Origin: a virus | Direction: 5' to 3' (one strand) | DNA: 52,757 nt | IMG/VR virus record: IMGVR_UViG_3300013014_000040 | Location: 1-52,757 of that record | Shown here: positions 1 to 8,262 of the stretch, one piece after another | Layout of the letters: the number at the start of each line of letters is the position of its first letter | Numbering within the stretch: the stretch's first letter is position 1 | The notes under the pieces: generated by a model | Database searches by the model: none | Seen by the model: only the letters and a program-made list of their open reading frames with translations | Told to the model about the DNA's origin: nothing | Translations under genes and position numbers: made by a program

Positions 1-117
1 ACCATGGATCTTTTGTTCTGCAGTCAGCGAATGTTCCAATTGAATTGATCGTTGTGTGTTAAGGCATTGCTCCCATAACACTTCTTTCATTACAACAGAT
101 AGATTTATTCTAGCCAT
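1..117 (-). CDS. Hypothetical protein, partial at window edge
   Basis: The first 39 codons of a minus-strand gene that runs off the left edge; it begins MARINLSVVMKEVLWEQ. Its ATG overlaps the stop codon of the gene upstream (TAATG), which indicates translational coupling. Too little is visible to recognise a family. Confidence 0.6.
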   Translation of the reverse strand, partial: MARINLSVVMKEVLWEQCLNTQRSIQLEHSLTAEQKIHG

Positions 118-392
118 TACTTTCTCTTTTTAATTTCTTCACGAATGATATTACGAATTAAACGACGAACTTCATCAATTTGCAACTCCGTATCTTTATC
201 TAAGTCGGCAATTGCTCTTTGCAATTGACTTTCCAAATCGCGCTTTTCAGATGTCATCTTCTTTAACTGGTCTAAAAGCTTTTGTTTGTCTTTACCGGCG
301 GCAGCTTGCCATTTTTTTGCTACATCTTGCATTTCAGATGAATGCTTTTCTAATTTCTCAGCTGCCTTAGTTACTTTCCTAGGAGTTGCCAT
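117..392 (-). CDS. Small charged coiled-coil protein, unknown function
   Basis: About 91 residues, very rich in Lys, Glu and Asp with heptad-like spacing, so probably one long helix or coiled coil. The ATG at 392 is preferred over an in-frame GTG six bases upstream because AAAGGTG sits just before it. The C-terminus (IRNIIREEIKKRK) resembles the IIREE stretch that opens several proteins at 43.5-45.4 kb, but here it is at the other end of the protein. It overlaps the gene upstream by 14 bases and is coupled to the partial gene downstream. Function unknown. Confidence 0.6.
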   Translation of the reverse strand: MATPRKVTKAAEKLEKHSSEMQDVAKKWQAAAGKDKQKLLDQLKKMTSEKRDLESQLQRAIADLDKDTELQIDEVRRLIRNIIREEIKKRK

Positions 393-996
393 TTTCACCT
401 TTAAGGTTTGTTATTATAGTTTTTTTCAATTCTTGATAATCACTATCAAATTTTTCAAAGAATGCGCTTTGATCCCATTCTTCTAATCCACCATCCGCAT
501 TTTGTGTAAACTGTACTTTAAGTGAGTTACGCAAAATTTCAACTTCTTTATCTGTATCAGCTAGCCATGCTTCTGCATTAGCTAACATAAACTTACGTGA
601 ATATTCTTCCCATGCCTCTCGGCCTTTTAACCGAATAGCTGTCTCTTCCTTAAGGACACAATCAAAACATTTTTTATGCTTGAAATACATTTTAAAGTTT
701 AAAGCCTTTTCGTCATCACGCATCTTCTTTTTGCAGCAAGGACATTCTTTAGGAACAGACATTATATCACGTACTTGTTTAAGAATACTGTTTAATGGCG
801 TCCTAGTACGAAATCCGTTCTTCTGTTCTATTTTATATTCTACACCTGCAGGATCTTTCTCAATCCATATATCTCCTACAGCACGTTTGCTTGTAGTTCC
901 TTCTCCAGTGTAACCAAAAGACTTTCTAGTTTGAGTACTATGTGTACCTGCTAGTAATTCTTTATTTGCTTTAACATTTTGTAACTTATTGCTCAT
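379..996 (-). CDS. Zinc-ribbon-like hypothetical protein
   Basis: A 205-residue protein. A central CPCC followed about 25 residues later by CFDC looks like a Cys4 zinc site, flanked by Lys-rich sequence. The N-terminal third carries many Thr, Ser and Gly; the C-terminal half looks helical. It starts two bases after the stop of the gene at 999-1553, so it belongs to the same transcript. A nucleic-acid or scaffold role is possible but nothing shows which. Confidence 0.65.
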   Translation of the reverse strand: MSNKLQNVKANKELLAGTHSTQTRKSFGYTGEGTTSKRAVGDIWIEKDPAGVEYKIEQKNGFRTRTPLNSILKQVRDIMSVPKECPCCKKKMRDDEKALNFKMYFKHKKCFDCVLKEETAIRLKGREAWEEYSRKFMLANAEAWLADTDKEVEILRNSLKVQFTQNADGGLEEWDQSAFFEKFDSDYQELKKTIITNLKGENGNS

Positions 997-998
997 AC

Positions 999-1553
999 TT
1001 ATTGTAACTGTGATTTAATTTTCATTTTAAGCATACGCTTAGCACTATCATCCAATGGTAGTCTTGATAGCATATCTATAACAAATGCTACTTGCTGTGT
1101 CGCTGGCTTGTTTTCGATAGCTTTAACTAGCATCTGATAAGCTTGAGTCTTTTCAACTTTTTCTGCTTTGCTGGCTAATGCACTGCCTGCCGCTGGCTTA
1201 TCTGATGCCGTATCAGAGCTTAATTCTAATTCATTAAGCTTGCCTTCTTTCATGTTAGAATCAGCTTTAAGACCACGTGCTACTTGACCACGTAATGCTG
1301 TTAGTTCATCAGCAGTGATACCAAATGTTTTCATTAGTGTAGTTAGTAATCCTACCTTTTGCATTCTAGGTAGTTTTGCAAGACGTTCAACGTCCATACC
1401 GCCTAATGCTTTATCGAGCATTGAACGTCCACCGCCTAAACTAGCACGTACCTGCGATCCTACATTTTTAATAAATGAGTTAGTAGTCGACTCGGCTAGT
1501 ATATTACGTACATGTTTACGTATTTCATTACGTAGTTCTTTTTCTGTTGCCAT
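999..1553 (-). CDS. Candidate capsid-targeted protein with (L/I)xE leader, unknown function
   Basis: 184 residues. The N-terminus MATEKELRNEIRKHVRNILAE|STTNSF is a short amphipathic leader ending in ILAE before Ser. In T4, gp21 protease cuts after (L/I)xE, and such leaders target internal proteins to the prohead. The remainder is Ala/Lys/Leu-rich and probably helical, with no recognised catalytic motif. An ATATTTAT motif and an AAAAAGGAAA ribosome site lie just upstream (1553-1575). Packaging in the head is an inference from the leader alone. Confidence 0.65.
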   Translation of the reverse strand: MATEKELRNEIRKHVRNILAESTTNSFIKNVGSQVRASLGGGRSMLDKALGGMDVERLAKLPRMQKVGLLTTLMKTFGITADELTALRGQVARGLKADSNMKEGKLNELELSSDTASDKPAAGSALASKAEKVEKTQAYQMLVKAIENKPATQQVAFVIDMLSRLPLDDSAKRMLKMKIKSQLQ

Positions 1554-1567
1554 ATATTTCCTTTTTA

Positions 1568-1575
1568 ATAAATAT
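1568..1575 (-). promoter_or_regulatory. ATATTTAT upstream motif
   Basis: Minus-strand ATATTTAT about 15 bases before the ATG at 1553, followed by AAAAAGGAAA. One of 12 such sites in this window; possible late promoter or AU-rich ribosome-entry element. Confidence 0.4.
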
Positions 1576-3249
1576 CTATCTAAACTGAGATTCTAGTCCT
1601 TTAACAATAAATCGGCCGGTTATTTTAAACGGCTCGCCGTATATTTTAGGGTCTCTAATCACAATACCTTCATGTCCGCTAACTGGTCCTAAGGGTGAGC
1701 TTAAAGCTTCTAATACTGCATTACCCAATTCCATTGTAGCTAAATAAATAACAAAACCGTTAATTACTTTTTCTACATCTTTAGGATCGGCTAACATTTT
1801 AGCAGCATCTTCGCCTTGCGATAAAGCTAGCAATACTTGTTTTGATTGAGCCCCAATTGTCTTACCGTCAGCTAACTTAACCGTACTTTCTTTTTCATTA
1901 GTAGCTCCTGCTAACCATTGACTTAACGTCTTTGATATTTTTTTACCGTTAACGGTGATAGAATATTTTTTAGCTAGCTCCCCTGCAAAGTCTGGTTCTT
2001 TATCTAAGGTAGTCGGAACAGATCCTAGTACTTCGAACCCATATTCATTTGCAGTCGGGGTTAAATTGTTCAATAGATCTTGCATTGACTTCTTATTATA
2101 AGTTACCTCTTTAGTAGCACGACGCTTAGGTGTTACTTGTTCAATTTCTAATAATCCATGTATTGCTAAGAAGTTTTTATTATATGATAATACATTAGTA
2201 GAACCAGCTACATACTCAATATTGAATAAGATATTAGGGTTGTCCCATAGACCTAATGATTTAAGTTGAATGGTTATATCTGGTATAGCATCATTAAAGA
2301 TGTCTAATACTTTACCACCTGTTACTATCATGCCATGACCAGCACCGAACCGCGCTTCTAAGTCTGCCTTTGTTACGCCTTTAACATCTAAAGGTTTATT
2401 TGATCCACGGTCCATTACAAACTGGCGTCTGCCGGCAACGTTAATTAATCGTATAGAGGCATTTACTCCGTCAATCTTAACTGATGCAGGGCCTTTCTTA
2501 AGATACTCTGCTGCTCGCGCAAATACTTTAACTAGATCTTTTCCATTTTTTACTGAAGGAATATCAAACGGATGTGCCATATGGCCACCTGCGCCTCCCT
2601 CCACTATCAAATCTTTCAATTTCATTTTACTTTCCGTTAAGTTTTTTTTTATCATAGTATATGTAGCAGGATCATACCAACCCATTATTTTCTTAAATGT
2701 ATCGGGGCTACTAGTCTTTAAAGCATTTCTTAATGATGTACCCGACATTTCACCGAAGCCGGGAATATTTAATGATACATGGGGGGCTACAATTAAGTAT
2801 CCATGCTTATCATATCCTTGAAGATTATTTTTATTGCTTGCATACGGTTGAAAGTAAGAAGGATCTCCGCTCTTTTTAGGCTTCATAGAAAATCTAGGAT
2901 CATCATCCATATCTTTTTGACCTACCATGAATACTACTACTGTAGTAGCGGGGTCAAATCGACTTAATAGTTCCGTAGGAGTATAAGGTAGTTTAGTGTT
3001 TACTACATTTTTTATACCATACTTTGAAATAATAGTTTTCTTATCGGCAAAAGAAAATGGAGATCTGCCTTTTTCGGTTTTATCGCCGGTGGCTATAAAA
3101 GTATTTTCAGCTCCAAATTGATTTTGTAACCAGGTAAATGCTTTTGCATGATGATTACCAAACGGCTGAAAACGTCCAGGATAAACTGCTATAATACGTT
3201 TACCGGTATCTTCTGTTATAACTGATGCTAGCCAACTGCCTAAATTCAT
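1576..3249 (-). CDS. NMN-adenylyltransferase-like domain fused to a DNA/RNA ligase-like domain
   Basis: 557 residues in two enzymatic parts. Residues 20-205 look like a nucleotidyl (NadM/cytidylyl-type) transferase: GRFQPFGNHH at 25-34 replaces the usual GRFQPFHxGH, and GEMSGTSLR at 166-174 matches the ISGTxIR signature. Residues 218-557 are a covalent nucleotidyltransferase of the ligase superfamily: KIDG at 258-261 (predicted AMP-accepting Lys258), FNIEYV, EGIVIR at 527-532 and FKITG at 541-545. The N-terminus ends in VITE13|D, and the junction reads MKLKDLIVE217|GG; both fit the (L/I)xE rule of T4-type prohead proteases. Met209 also has a ribosome-site-like CGGAAAG before it, so the ligase part may be made separately. 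Likely roles are nucleic-acid repair or NAD metabolism; the substrate is unknown. Confidence 0.8.
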   Translation of the reverse strand: MNLGSWLASVITEDTGKRIIAVYPGRFQPFGNHHAKAFTWLQNQFGAENTFIATGDKTEKGRSPFSFADKKTIISKYGIKNVVNTKLPYTPTELLSRFDPATTVVVFMVGQKDMDDDPRFSMKPKKSGDPSYFQPYASNKNNLQGYDKHGYLIVAPHVSLNIPGFGEMSGTSLRNALKTSSPDTFKKIMGWYDPATYTMIKKNLTESKMKLKDLIVEGGAGGHMAHPFDIPSVKNGKDLVKVFARAAEYLKKGPASVKIDGVNASIRLINVAGRRQFVMDRGSNKPLDVKGVTKADLEARFGAGHGMIVTGGKVLDIFNDAIPDITIQLKSLGLWDNPNILFNIEYVAGSTNVLSYNKNFLAIHGLLEIEQVTPKRRATKEVTYNKKSMQDLLNNLTPTANEYGFEVLGSVPTTLDKEPDFAGELAKKYSITVNGKKISKTLSQWLAGATNEKESTVKLADGKTIGAQSKQVLLALSQGEDAAKMLADPKDVEKVINGFVIYLATMELGNAVLEALSSPLGPVSGHEGIVIRDPKIYGEPFKITGRFIVKGLESQFR

Positions 3250-3265
3250 ATCATATTCCTTTTGA

Positions 3266-3273
3266 ATAAATAT
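3266..3273 (-). promoter_or_regulatory. ATATTTAT upstream motif
   Basis: Minus-strand CATATTTATT followed by CAAAAGGAA, about 15 bases before the ATG at 3249 of the nucleotidyltransferase-ligase gene. Confidence 0.4.
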
Positions 3274-3283
3274 GTTTATTGTG

Positions 3284-3502
3284 TTATAATCCGATCGCTG
3301 TTATAAATTCTTCAATTGTAGCATACATTACATTGTTTATAGAAACGTTAGTACAATCAAATACTAGTACCCCATCTATAAATTCTATGTAAGTTTGAGT
3401 TTCACTTATAATTGAATAGCCGTTAGGAAATTGTTCATATGCAAAGAAACGATCTTGTTCTCTTAAAATTATACCATCGGTAATTGTTGTTACATTTATC
3501 AT
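3284..3502 (-). CDS. Hypothetical protein following tail-fibre gene
   Basis: 72 residues, overlapping the stop of the tail-fibre gene upstream by four bases (ATGA), so co-translated with it. The sequence is rich in beta-forming Ile, Val, Thr and Tyr with no membrane segment. The coupling suggests a fibre accessory or chaperone, but no known family is recognised. Confidence 0.6.
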   Translation of the reverse strand: MINVTTITDGIILREQDRFFAYEQFPNGYSIISETQTYIEFIDGVLVFDCTNVSINNVMYATIEEFITAIGL

Positions 3503-5430
3503 ACGCGTTCTAAATAATACATTGTTGAGTAACCAGAGTCACCTGTGTTAGTGTGTTGTATACCAAATATCATGTACTGGTCTACGGCCCAGTTTATTGT
3601 TGAAGCTGCTCTACCTGTTGCTACATCATCTGTTGCTAATGAAGTACCTACACCCACATGCTCTGTATTAATACCTGTTGCTGCTAGTATATAAAAGTCT
3701 CGTTTCATCTGCATAGAGGTTGTATTACCAGTTAGAATACCTAAAGTAGTAGCAGTTGATATATCGTTTGTAGTATTAATGTATATTCCAGTTGTAGTAT
3801 TACCGCCGGTAGCTAACTTTCTAACACGATATCTTACTCTAAGAATATCACCAGTAGTAAATGTGTTAGATGGAATTAGGAATGAAGTTGTTGCTGTTAA
3901 TGAAGTGGAACCAGTACCAACCATAGACCCAGTACCAAAACTTCTGTATGTAGATAATCTACCAGTAAGTAAGGATGCTGTCGCTGCATATGATGCTGTT
4001 CCGGTTAATGGGCCTACAAAACCGGATGGCGAGTAGGTTCTACTATCAGAACTTGAAACATATAAGTTATTATTTCCATAAATGTATCTACCAGTTGTTG
4101 TATTATAACTAGATATTACTTCACCTGCATTTGACCAATATATTCCACCATCACCTGTATTTGCTTCTATATAAATATGATCAGAAACGCCGACAGTTGA
4201 AGCTGGGTCATATACATTAATTTGTGAGGTTTGTATATTAACGCCACTTGCAGTCGCAAATAAGTTAATATCTCCAGTAGATGCTCTAACATTATGTGAT
4301 GGGCCAACTAGTTGTGTAGTACTATTTGATACAAGCAATGAACCTGTTACTGTTAAGTTACTTGTGAATCGGCCTGATCCACTTACATCTAATTGTGTTA
4401 TTGGAGTACTAGTTCCAATCCCAACATTACCACTACTTGAAACAAACATTCTTACAGAACCACTAGTTTCAAATGCTAATGATTGATTATCATTAGTACC
4501 TAATAAAGCAGTAGTGCCAAAACTATTTCCATTTTGTACAAACGCATTTGTACTTGCAGTATTGATGAATGATGCTGTTAGTGCATTTGTAGCCCAACTT
4601 GCAGTACCAAATAATGATCCTGTAAATGAACCACTAAATGAACCTGTGTTTGATAAAAATTGATCTACACGATTTGCTGTTACTATTAAAGAAGGAATAC
4701 CTGGCACTACTCCAAATGCTGGTTCAGCGTGTAAACGTACATTTGCATCTGGTGAGTACCACATTAGTTGAAAATAATCACCTGCAGCCGCATTTACAAA
4801 GAAATTCCATGCTGCAACATAATGAGCTCCATTTCCTTGGAGTTGTACTGATGTTGCAGTATCTGTTAAACTTGTTCCATTTTTTCTAATCCATATCCAT
4901 ATCTCATCAGTTCCACTATCTGTTTTATCTACTTGAGCAGAAAATTGTATATTATATACACCGGCATTTTCTACTTTAATATATGTGTTAAAAGGATTTG
5001 TAGAACCGGAAACAGATACGCCATTTGTAATGTCTGTTGTATTAAGAGACATTGAACGAGCAGTACCAGCAACATTAGTTTGAGTTGTTGTGTCATAAAA
5101 AGATCCATAGGATCCTGTCGCTGTATTAAATCCTCCTCCTCCACCTCCTGTTGAACTAATTGTAACTTGTCCAACTCCTGTAGTTGGTGATATGGATATG
5201 TTTGCTCCTGCTAGTAATTGAGTTACTCCGCCATTAGTTGCGTATGAGGCTGTTAAAGCGTATGATGCACTTATAGATGATCCAGAGCTTGTAAATTCTT
5301 TTACAATATTTCCAGATCCGCTGCCGTAAAATAGCCGGCCGTCTTTAGTATTAATGGCTAATTCGCCTTGTTGTAATGAAGTAGGTGTAACTCCTACGCC
5401 GGTACTATTTTTTATTATTATTGTAGCCAT
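3499..5430 (-). CDS. Tail fibre-like structural protein
   Basis: 643 residues. The N-terminus, with PTSLQQGELAINTKDGRLFYG, is of the kind seen at the start of many phage fibre proteins. A poly-Gly linker follows near residue 98, then a jellyroll-like stretch at about 100-255 ending near NRVDQFLSNTG. After that come Ser/Gly/Thr repeats (GSFSGSFTGSLFGTASWATN) and a GNVGIGTSTP segment typical of trimeric beta-structured shafts. The C-terminal 120 residues form a compact domain that may be the receptor-binding head. Its partner upstream is another long fibre gene. Host-receptor specificity is inferred from position and composition. Confidence 0.75.
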   Translation of the reverse strand: MATIIIKNSTGVGVTPTSLQQGELAINTKDGRLFYGSGSGNIVKEFTSSGSSISASYALTASYATNGGVTQLLAGANISISPTTGVGQVTISSTGGGGGGFNTATGSYGSFYDTTTQTNVAGTARSMSLNTTDITNGVSVSGSTNPFNTYIKVENAGVYNIQFSAQVDKTDSGTDEIWIWIRKNGTSLTDTATSVQLQGNGAHYVAAWNFFVNAAAGDYFQLMWYSPDANVRLHAEPAFGVVPGIPSLIVTANRVDQFLSNTGSFSGSFTGSLFGTASWATNALTASFINTASTNAFVQNGNSFGTTALLGTNDNQSLAFETSGSVRMFVSSSGNVGIGTSTPITQLDVSGSGRFTSNLTVTGSLLVSNSTTQLVGPSHNVRASTGDINLFATASGVNIQTSQINVYDPASTVGVSDHIYIEANTGDGGIYWSNAGEVISSYNTTTGRYIYGNNNLYVSSSDSRTYSPSGFVGPLTGTASYAATASLLTGRLSTYRSFGTGSMVGTGSTSLTATTSFLIPSNTFTTGDILRVRYRVRKLATGGNTTTGIYINTTNDISTATTLGILTGNTTSMQMKRDFYILAATGINTEHVGVGTSLATDDVATGRAASTINWAVDQYMIFGIQHTNTGDSGYSTMYYLERV

Positions 5431-5435
5431 TTTAT

Positions 5436-5443
5436 ATAAATAT
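5436..5443 (-). promoter_or_regulatory. ATATTTAT upstream motif
   Basis: Sits in the 18-base gap before the tail-fibre gene, only about six bases from its ATG, closer than most other copies. If it were a promoter element the message would be essentially leaderless. Confidence 0.3.
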
Positions 5444-5448
5444 TAACA

Positions 5449-8235
5449 TTAGAATGTACCGCCGTCTATATACGAAGCTGTTGCAACTGATAGCGACGAT
5501 AAATCTATAGCATCGAATGTCCCGTCACCTTTATATAATAATAAGGCTATATTTGCAAATACGGACGGGGCGGGTGTTGATACATAGAACGAACCAGTAT
5601 TAATTGCGCCGCCGCCGAATGCGGATGACGCAGTATAAAATAATTGTCCAGTACTATTAGTAACTAGTACTCTATCAGCTCCAGCAAAAGTATTTAATCC
5701 TTGAAAAAATATTGATCCAGATAATTTACTTTGTGTAGCACCTTTAAATGTACGTAAATCAAAACCGGGTGAAACTATTCTAAATTCGTCGTCCGCAGAA
5801 CTAACACGTATATATGATGATGTGTTAGCCATAGCCGAGAAGCCAGAACCGCCGTCAACGAATTCGTTTGTTACGGTACGTAATACAGATCCGGAATAAA
5901 ACAAAAATCCGGCAGTACTTCCACTTCCAGCGGCCGCCGCATTGATTCCATTATACCCTACAGTACGTATAAATCCGGAGCTAACGCCTGCTAACTCTAT
6001 ACCGGTATTAGTTTGATTACTTAGAAATACAGATCCAGTAATTAAGTTATTCGTGCCGTCAATATATGTATTATCGCCGTCGAACACGGCGCCGAATGCA
6101 ATACTCTCTAAATCAGCTTTATTGCTACGATAATCAAAATATTGAAATTTAAATGTTAATGGAGTGTTTAAGTGTTCTGATGGTATACGCTTGTTTAGTC
6201 GTACAAAATTTGGAGAATATCCAGTTTCTTTATCTGCTAATAATTGAACATCTGCTATAATAAACGACCCATTACGTGATACAAATTTTAAATCTACAGT
6301 AGCATTGTCTAGAGCTTTAAATCTAAATTGCACATTGGAATATGCGGAAGGTGTATGTTTAACTTGATAGGTTCCTATTCGTATACCTAAAGCATTGTTA
6401 TCGCCGAACACTCCAGTTAATGTTGCATTAATATTTGGTACTGGAATTATTTCACCTGCTTGAGAATATTGAAACTCTTCTTGTACTTCGATTTGCGAGC
6501 CAGATATATATACATCTACTCTAGCATTTGGTATATTTGCATCTGCAGATGAATAATTATCAATTGTCAAATCATTTGCTATACGAAATTTAACAATATA
6601 CTCTGTGTTTTTAGTAATAGCTGGACGGTACTGTTGTTTAATGTTAAACACTCCAGCGTCACCTATTCCCGCTATATATTGATTACCGGGTAGCCAATTG
6701 GCTAATAATCTAGCACCGCCTATTATTGTATCATTATCATATGTAATTGTAAACGGAGTCGTAACAGTGCCTATACCACTTGTTTCCCAATACTGATTAA
6801 TTTCTGCTAAATTATCAAAGCGTCCATAGTTTTCATAATACGAGCCGACAACAACATTAGTTTCCAATGTATTACTGTCAACTAATAAATCAGTTTGTTC
6901 TAGAATAGTATCACCGATGTCTATAAAGTCTCCAAAGAAGCCGCTAGGCTTATATAATGTTTTAACTTTGTATACATCGCCTGTAGCTGGCTCGATATCT
7001 GATAAAATAATATCAGCAAAGCTAGCAGAGTTTTGTGTTAGTATAGTACTAGTAGGTTGTATAAAACTAGCAGTAAAGTTTGATGAAGCTTGAATAGCAT
7101 TAACATCATATAATGAATATCCGCCACCGCCGCCGGTTCCTCCTCCGATTGCCACTGTCTGTGTTTTACGTAACGTTATATTAAACGGCCCAAACGTATT
7201 ATCATCAGCATTTTTAAATCCTGCAAATTGAGAGACTAATGCCTGTGTTGAATTTATGACATTAACAATAGCAAATTTAATTGAACCACTTAATTGGCTA
7301 GGGGATGTAGAATAATTTGCATTAGTTTCATTGACCTGAGAATCAGGATATATTAAACTAGCTTTACCCCGTGTTAATGCCTGTATATTAATATTTGGAT
7401 TATTAATAACAATTACACCGCCTTCCATTGACTGAGATAATGGTAAACCTGTAGTTGTTAGTAATGAATATCCATTTAACGTATTCAGTGGCGGCGATAA
7501 TGTAGTTGTGCCGCTAGTTAATGCTAATGTATTTTGAGGAACAGATAAATCGTAAAACTGATTTCCAAATGATGGTGTGCCGGCCGATTGTGCTCCTTGT
7601 GGTACAGTAGTATCCGGTCCGGTTGGCCCACCAAACGCCCCATTTAATATTTGATTGGATACTGGAGTAACAGTTACCGTAGCTCCACTCGCTGACATTT
7701 GAGTGAACACATTATATACGTTTGACGGCTGCAAATAGGCTTGTACAGTTTCCGTTACAGTTACATTTGGGTAGTTAGTGTATATAATTTCTACATCGTT
7801 ACGGTCGTTGGGGGCAATTGTTAATGCACGACTCCATAACACATTAGGAGTATTTCGGGTCGTTACGTCCCATGGTATAGTTTGATTAGTAGCTGGATTA
7901 ACACCTGCTCGGCCTGCAATATAAACTGTACAATCGCCTGGTGAGGTATCTTCGTAGATATAAACGGCAACAACACGTGTACCTTCCTTTTCAATATACT
8001 GCAATGGTTCGTAGTATATCGGATTACCATTGTAATCTAATATCTCAATAAAAATTTCGCTGTTAGTAACTAACTTAGAAGCATTAGCTCTTAACTTAAT
8101 TAAGTTTTTACCAGCTTTAAATTTATCCGGAAACTCAATAATATTAAAGAAATCACGTGATATAGCATCGGTATCATATACGGTATAGCTATAATCTTTT
8201 AATCCTACGTACGAGACTTTTTTACGTAACGGCAT
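5449..8235 (-). CDS. Large tail/fibre structural protein
   Basis: 928 residues, Asn/Thr/Ser-rich and predicted mostly beta. It opens MPLRKKVSYVGLKDYSY and carries a Gly-rich linker (GGGTGGGGG) near residue 365. A segment at about 480-690 reads like a carbohydrate-binding-module fold. The last 200 residues contain fibre-like repeats ending in TASYIDGGTF, a short motif shared by fibre proteins that abut a following fibre segment. No enzyme motif is visible. It lies directly upstream of the 643-residue fibre and downstream of the Mre11-Rad50 fusion, so it is probably a proximal fibre or baseplate-attached spike. Confidence 0.65.
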   Translation of the reverse strand: MPLRKKVSYVGLKDYSYTVYDTDAISRDFFNIIEFPDKFKAGKNLIKLRANASKLVTNSEIFIEILDYNGNPIYYEPLQYIEKEGTRVVAVYIYEDTSPGDCTVYIAGRAGVNPATNQTIPWDVTTRNTPNVLWSRALTIAPNDRNDVEIIYTNYPNVTVTETVQAYLQPSNVYNVFTQMSASGATVTVTPVSNQILNGAFGGPTGPDTTVPQGAQSAGTPSFGNQFYDLSVPQNTLALTSGTTTLSPPLNTLNGYSLLTTTGLPLSQSMEGGVIVINNPNINIQALTRGKASLIYPDSQVNETNANYSTSPSQLSGSIKFAIVNVINSTQALVSQFAGFKNADDNTFGPFNITLRKTQTVAIGGGTGGGGGYSLYDVNAIQASSNFTASFIQPTSTILTQNSASFADIILSDIEPATGDVYKVKTLYKPSGFFGDFIDIGDTILEQTDLLVDSNTLETNVVVGSYYENYGRFDNLAEINQYWETSGIGTVTTPFTITYDNDTIIGGARLLANWLPGNQYIAGIGDAGVFNIKQQYRPAITKNTEYIVKFRIANDLTIDNYSSADANIPNARVDVYISGSQIEVQEEFQYSQAGEIIPVPNINATLTGVFGDNNALGIRIGTYQVKHTPSAYSNVQFRFKALDNATVDLKFVSRNGSFIIADVQLLADKETGYSPNFVRLNKRIPSEHLNTPLTFKFQYFDYRSNKADLESIAFGAVFDGDNTYIDGTNNLITGSVFLSNQTNTGIELAGVSSGFIRTVGYNGINAAAAGSGSTAGFLFYSGSVLRTVTNEFVDGGSGFSAMANTSSYIRVSSADDEFRIVSPGFDLRTFKGATQSKLSGSIFFQGLNTFAGADRVLVTNSTGQLFYTASSAFGGGAINTGSFYVSTPAPSVFANIALLLYKGDGTFDAIDLSSLSVATASYIDGGTF

Positions 8236-8254
8236 TCATCATTCCTAATTTCAT

Positions 8255-8262
8255 ATAAATAT
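8255..8262 (-). promoter_or_regulatory. ATATTTAT upstream motif
   Basis: GATATTTATA followed by TGAAATTAGGAATGATGA before the ATG at 8235. It touches the stop region of the gene upstream. Confidence 0.4.
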
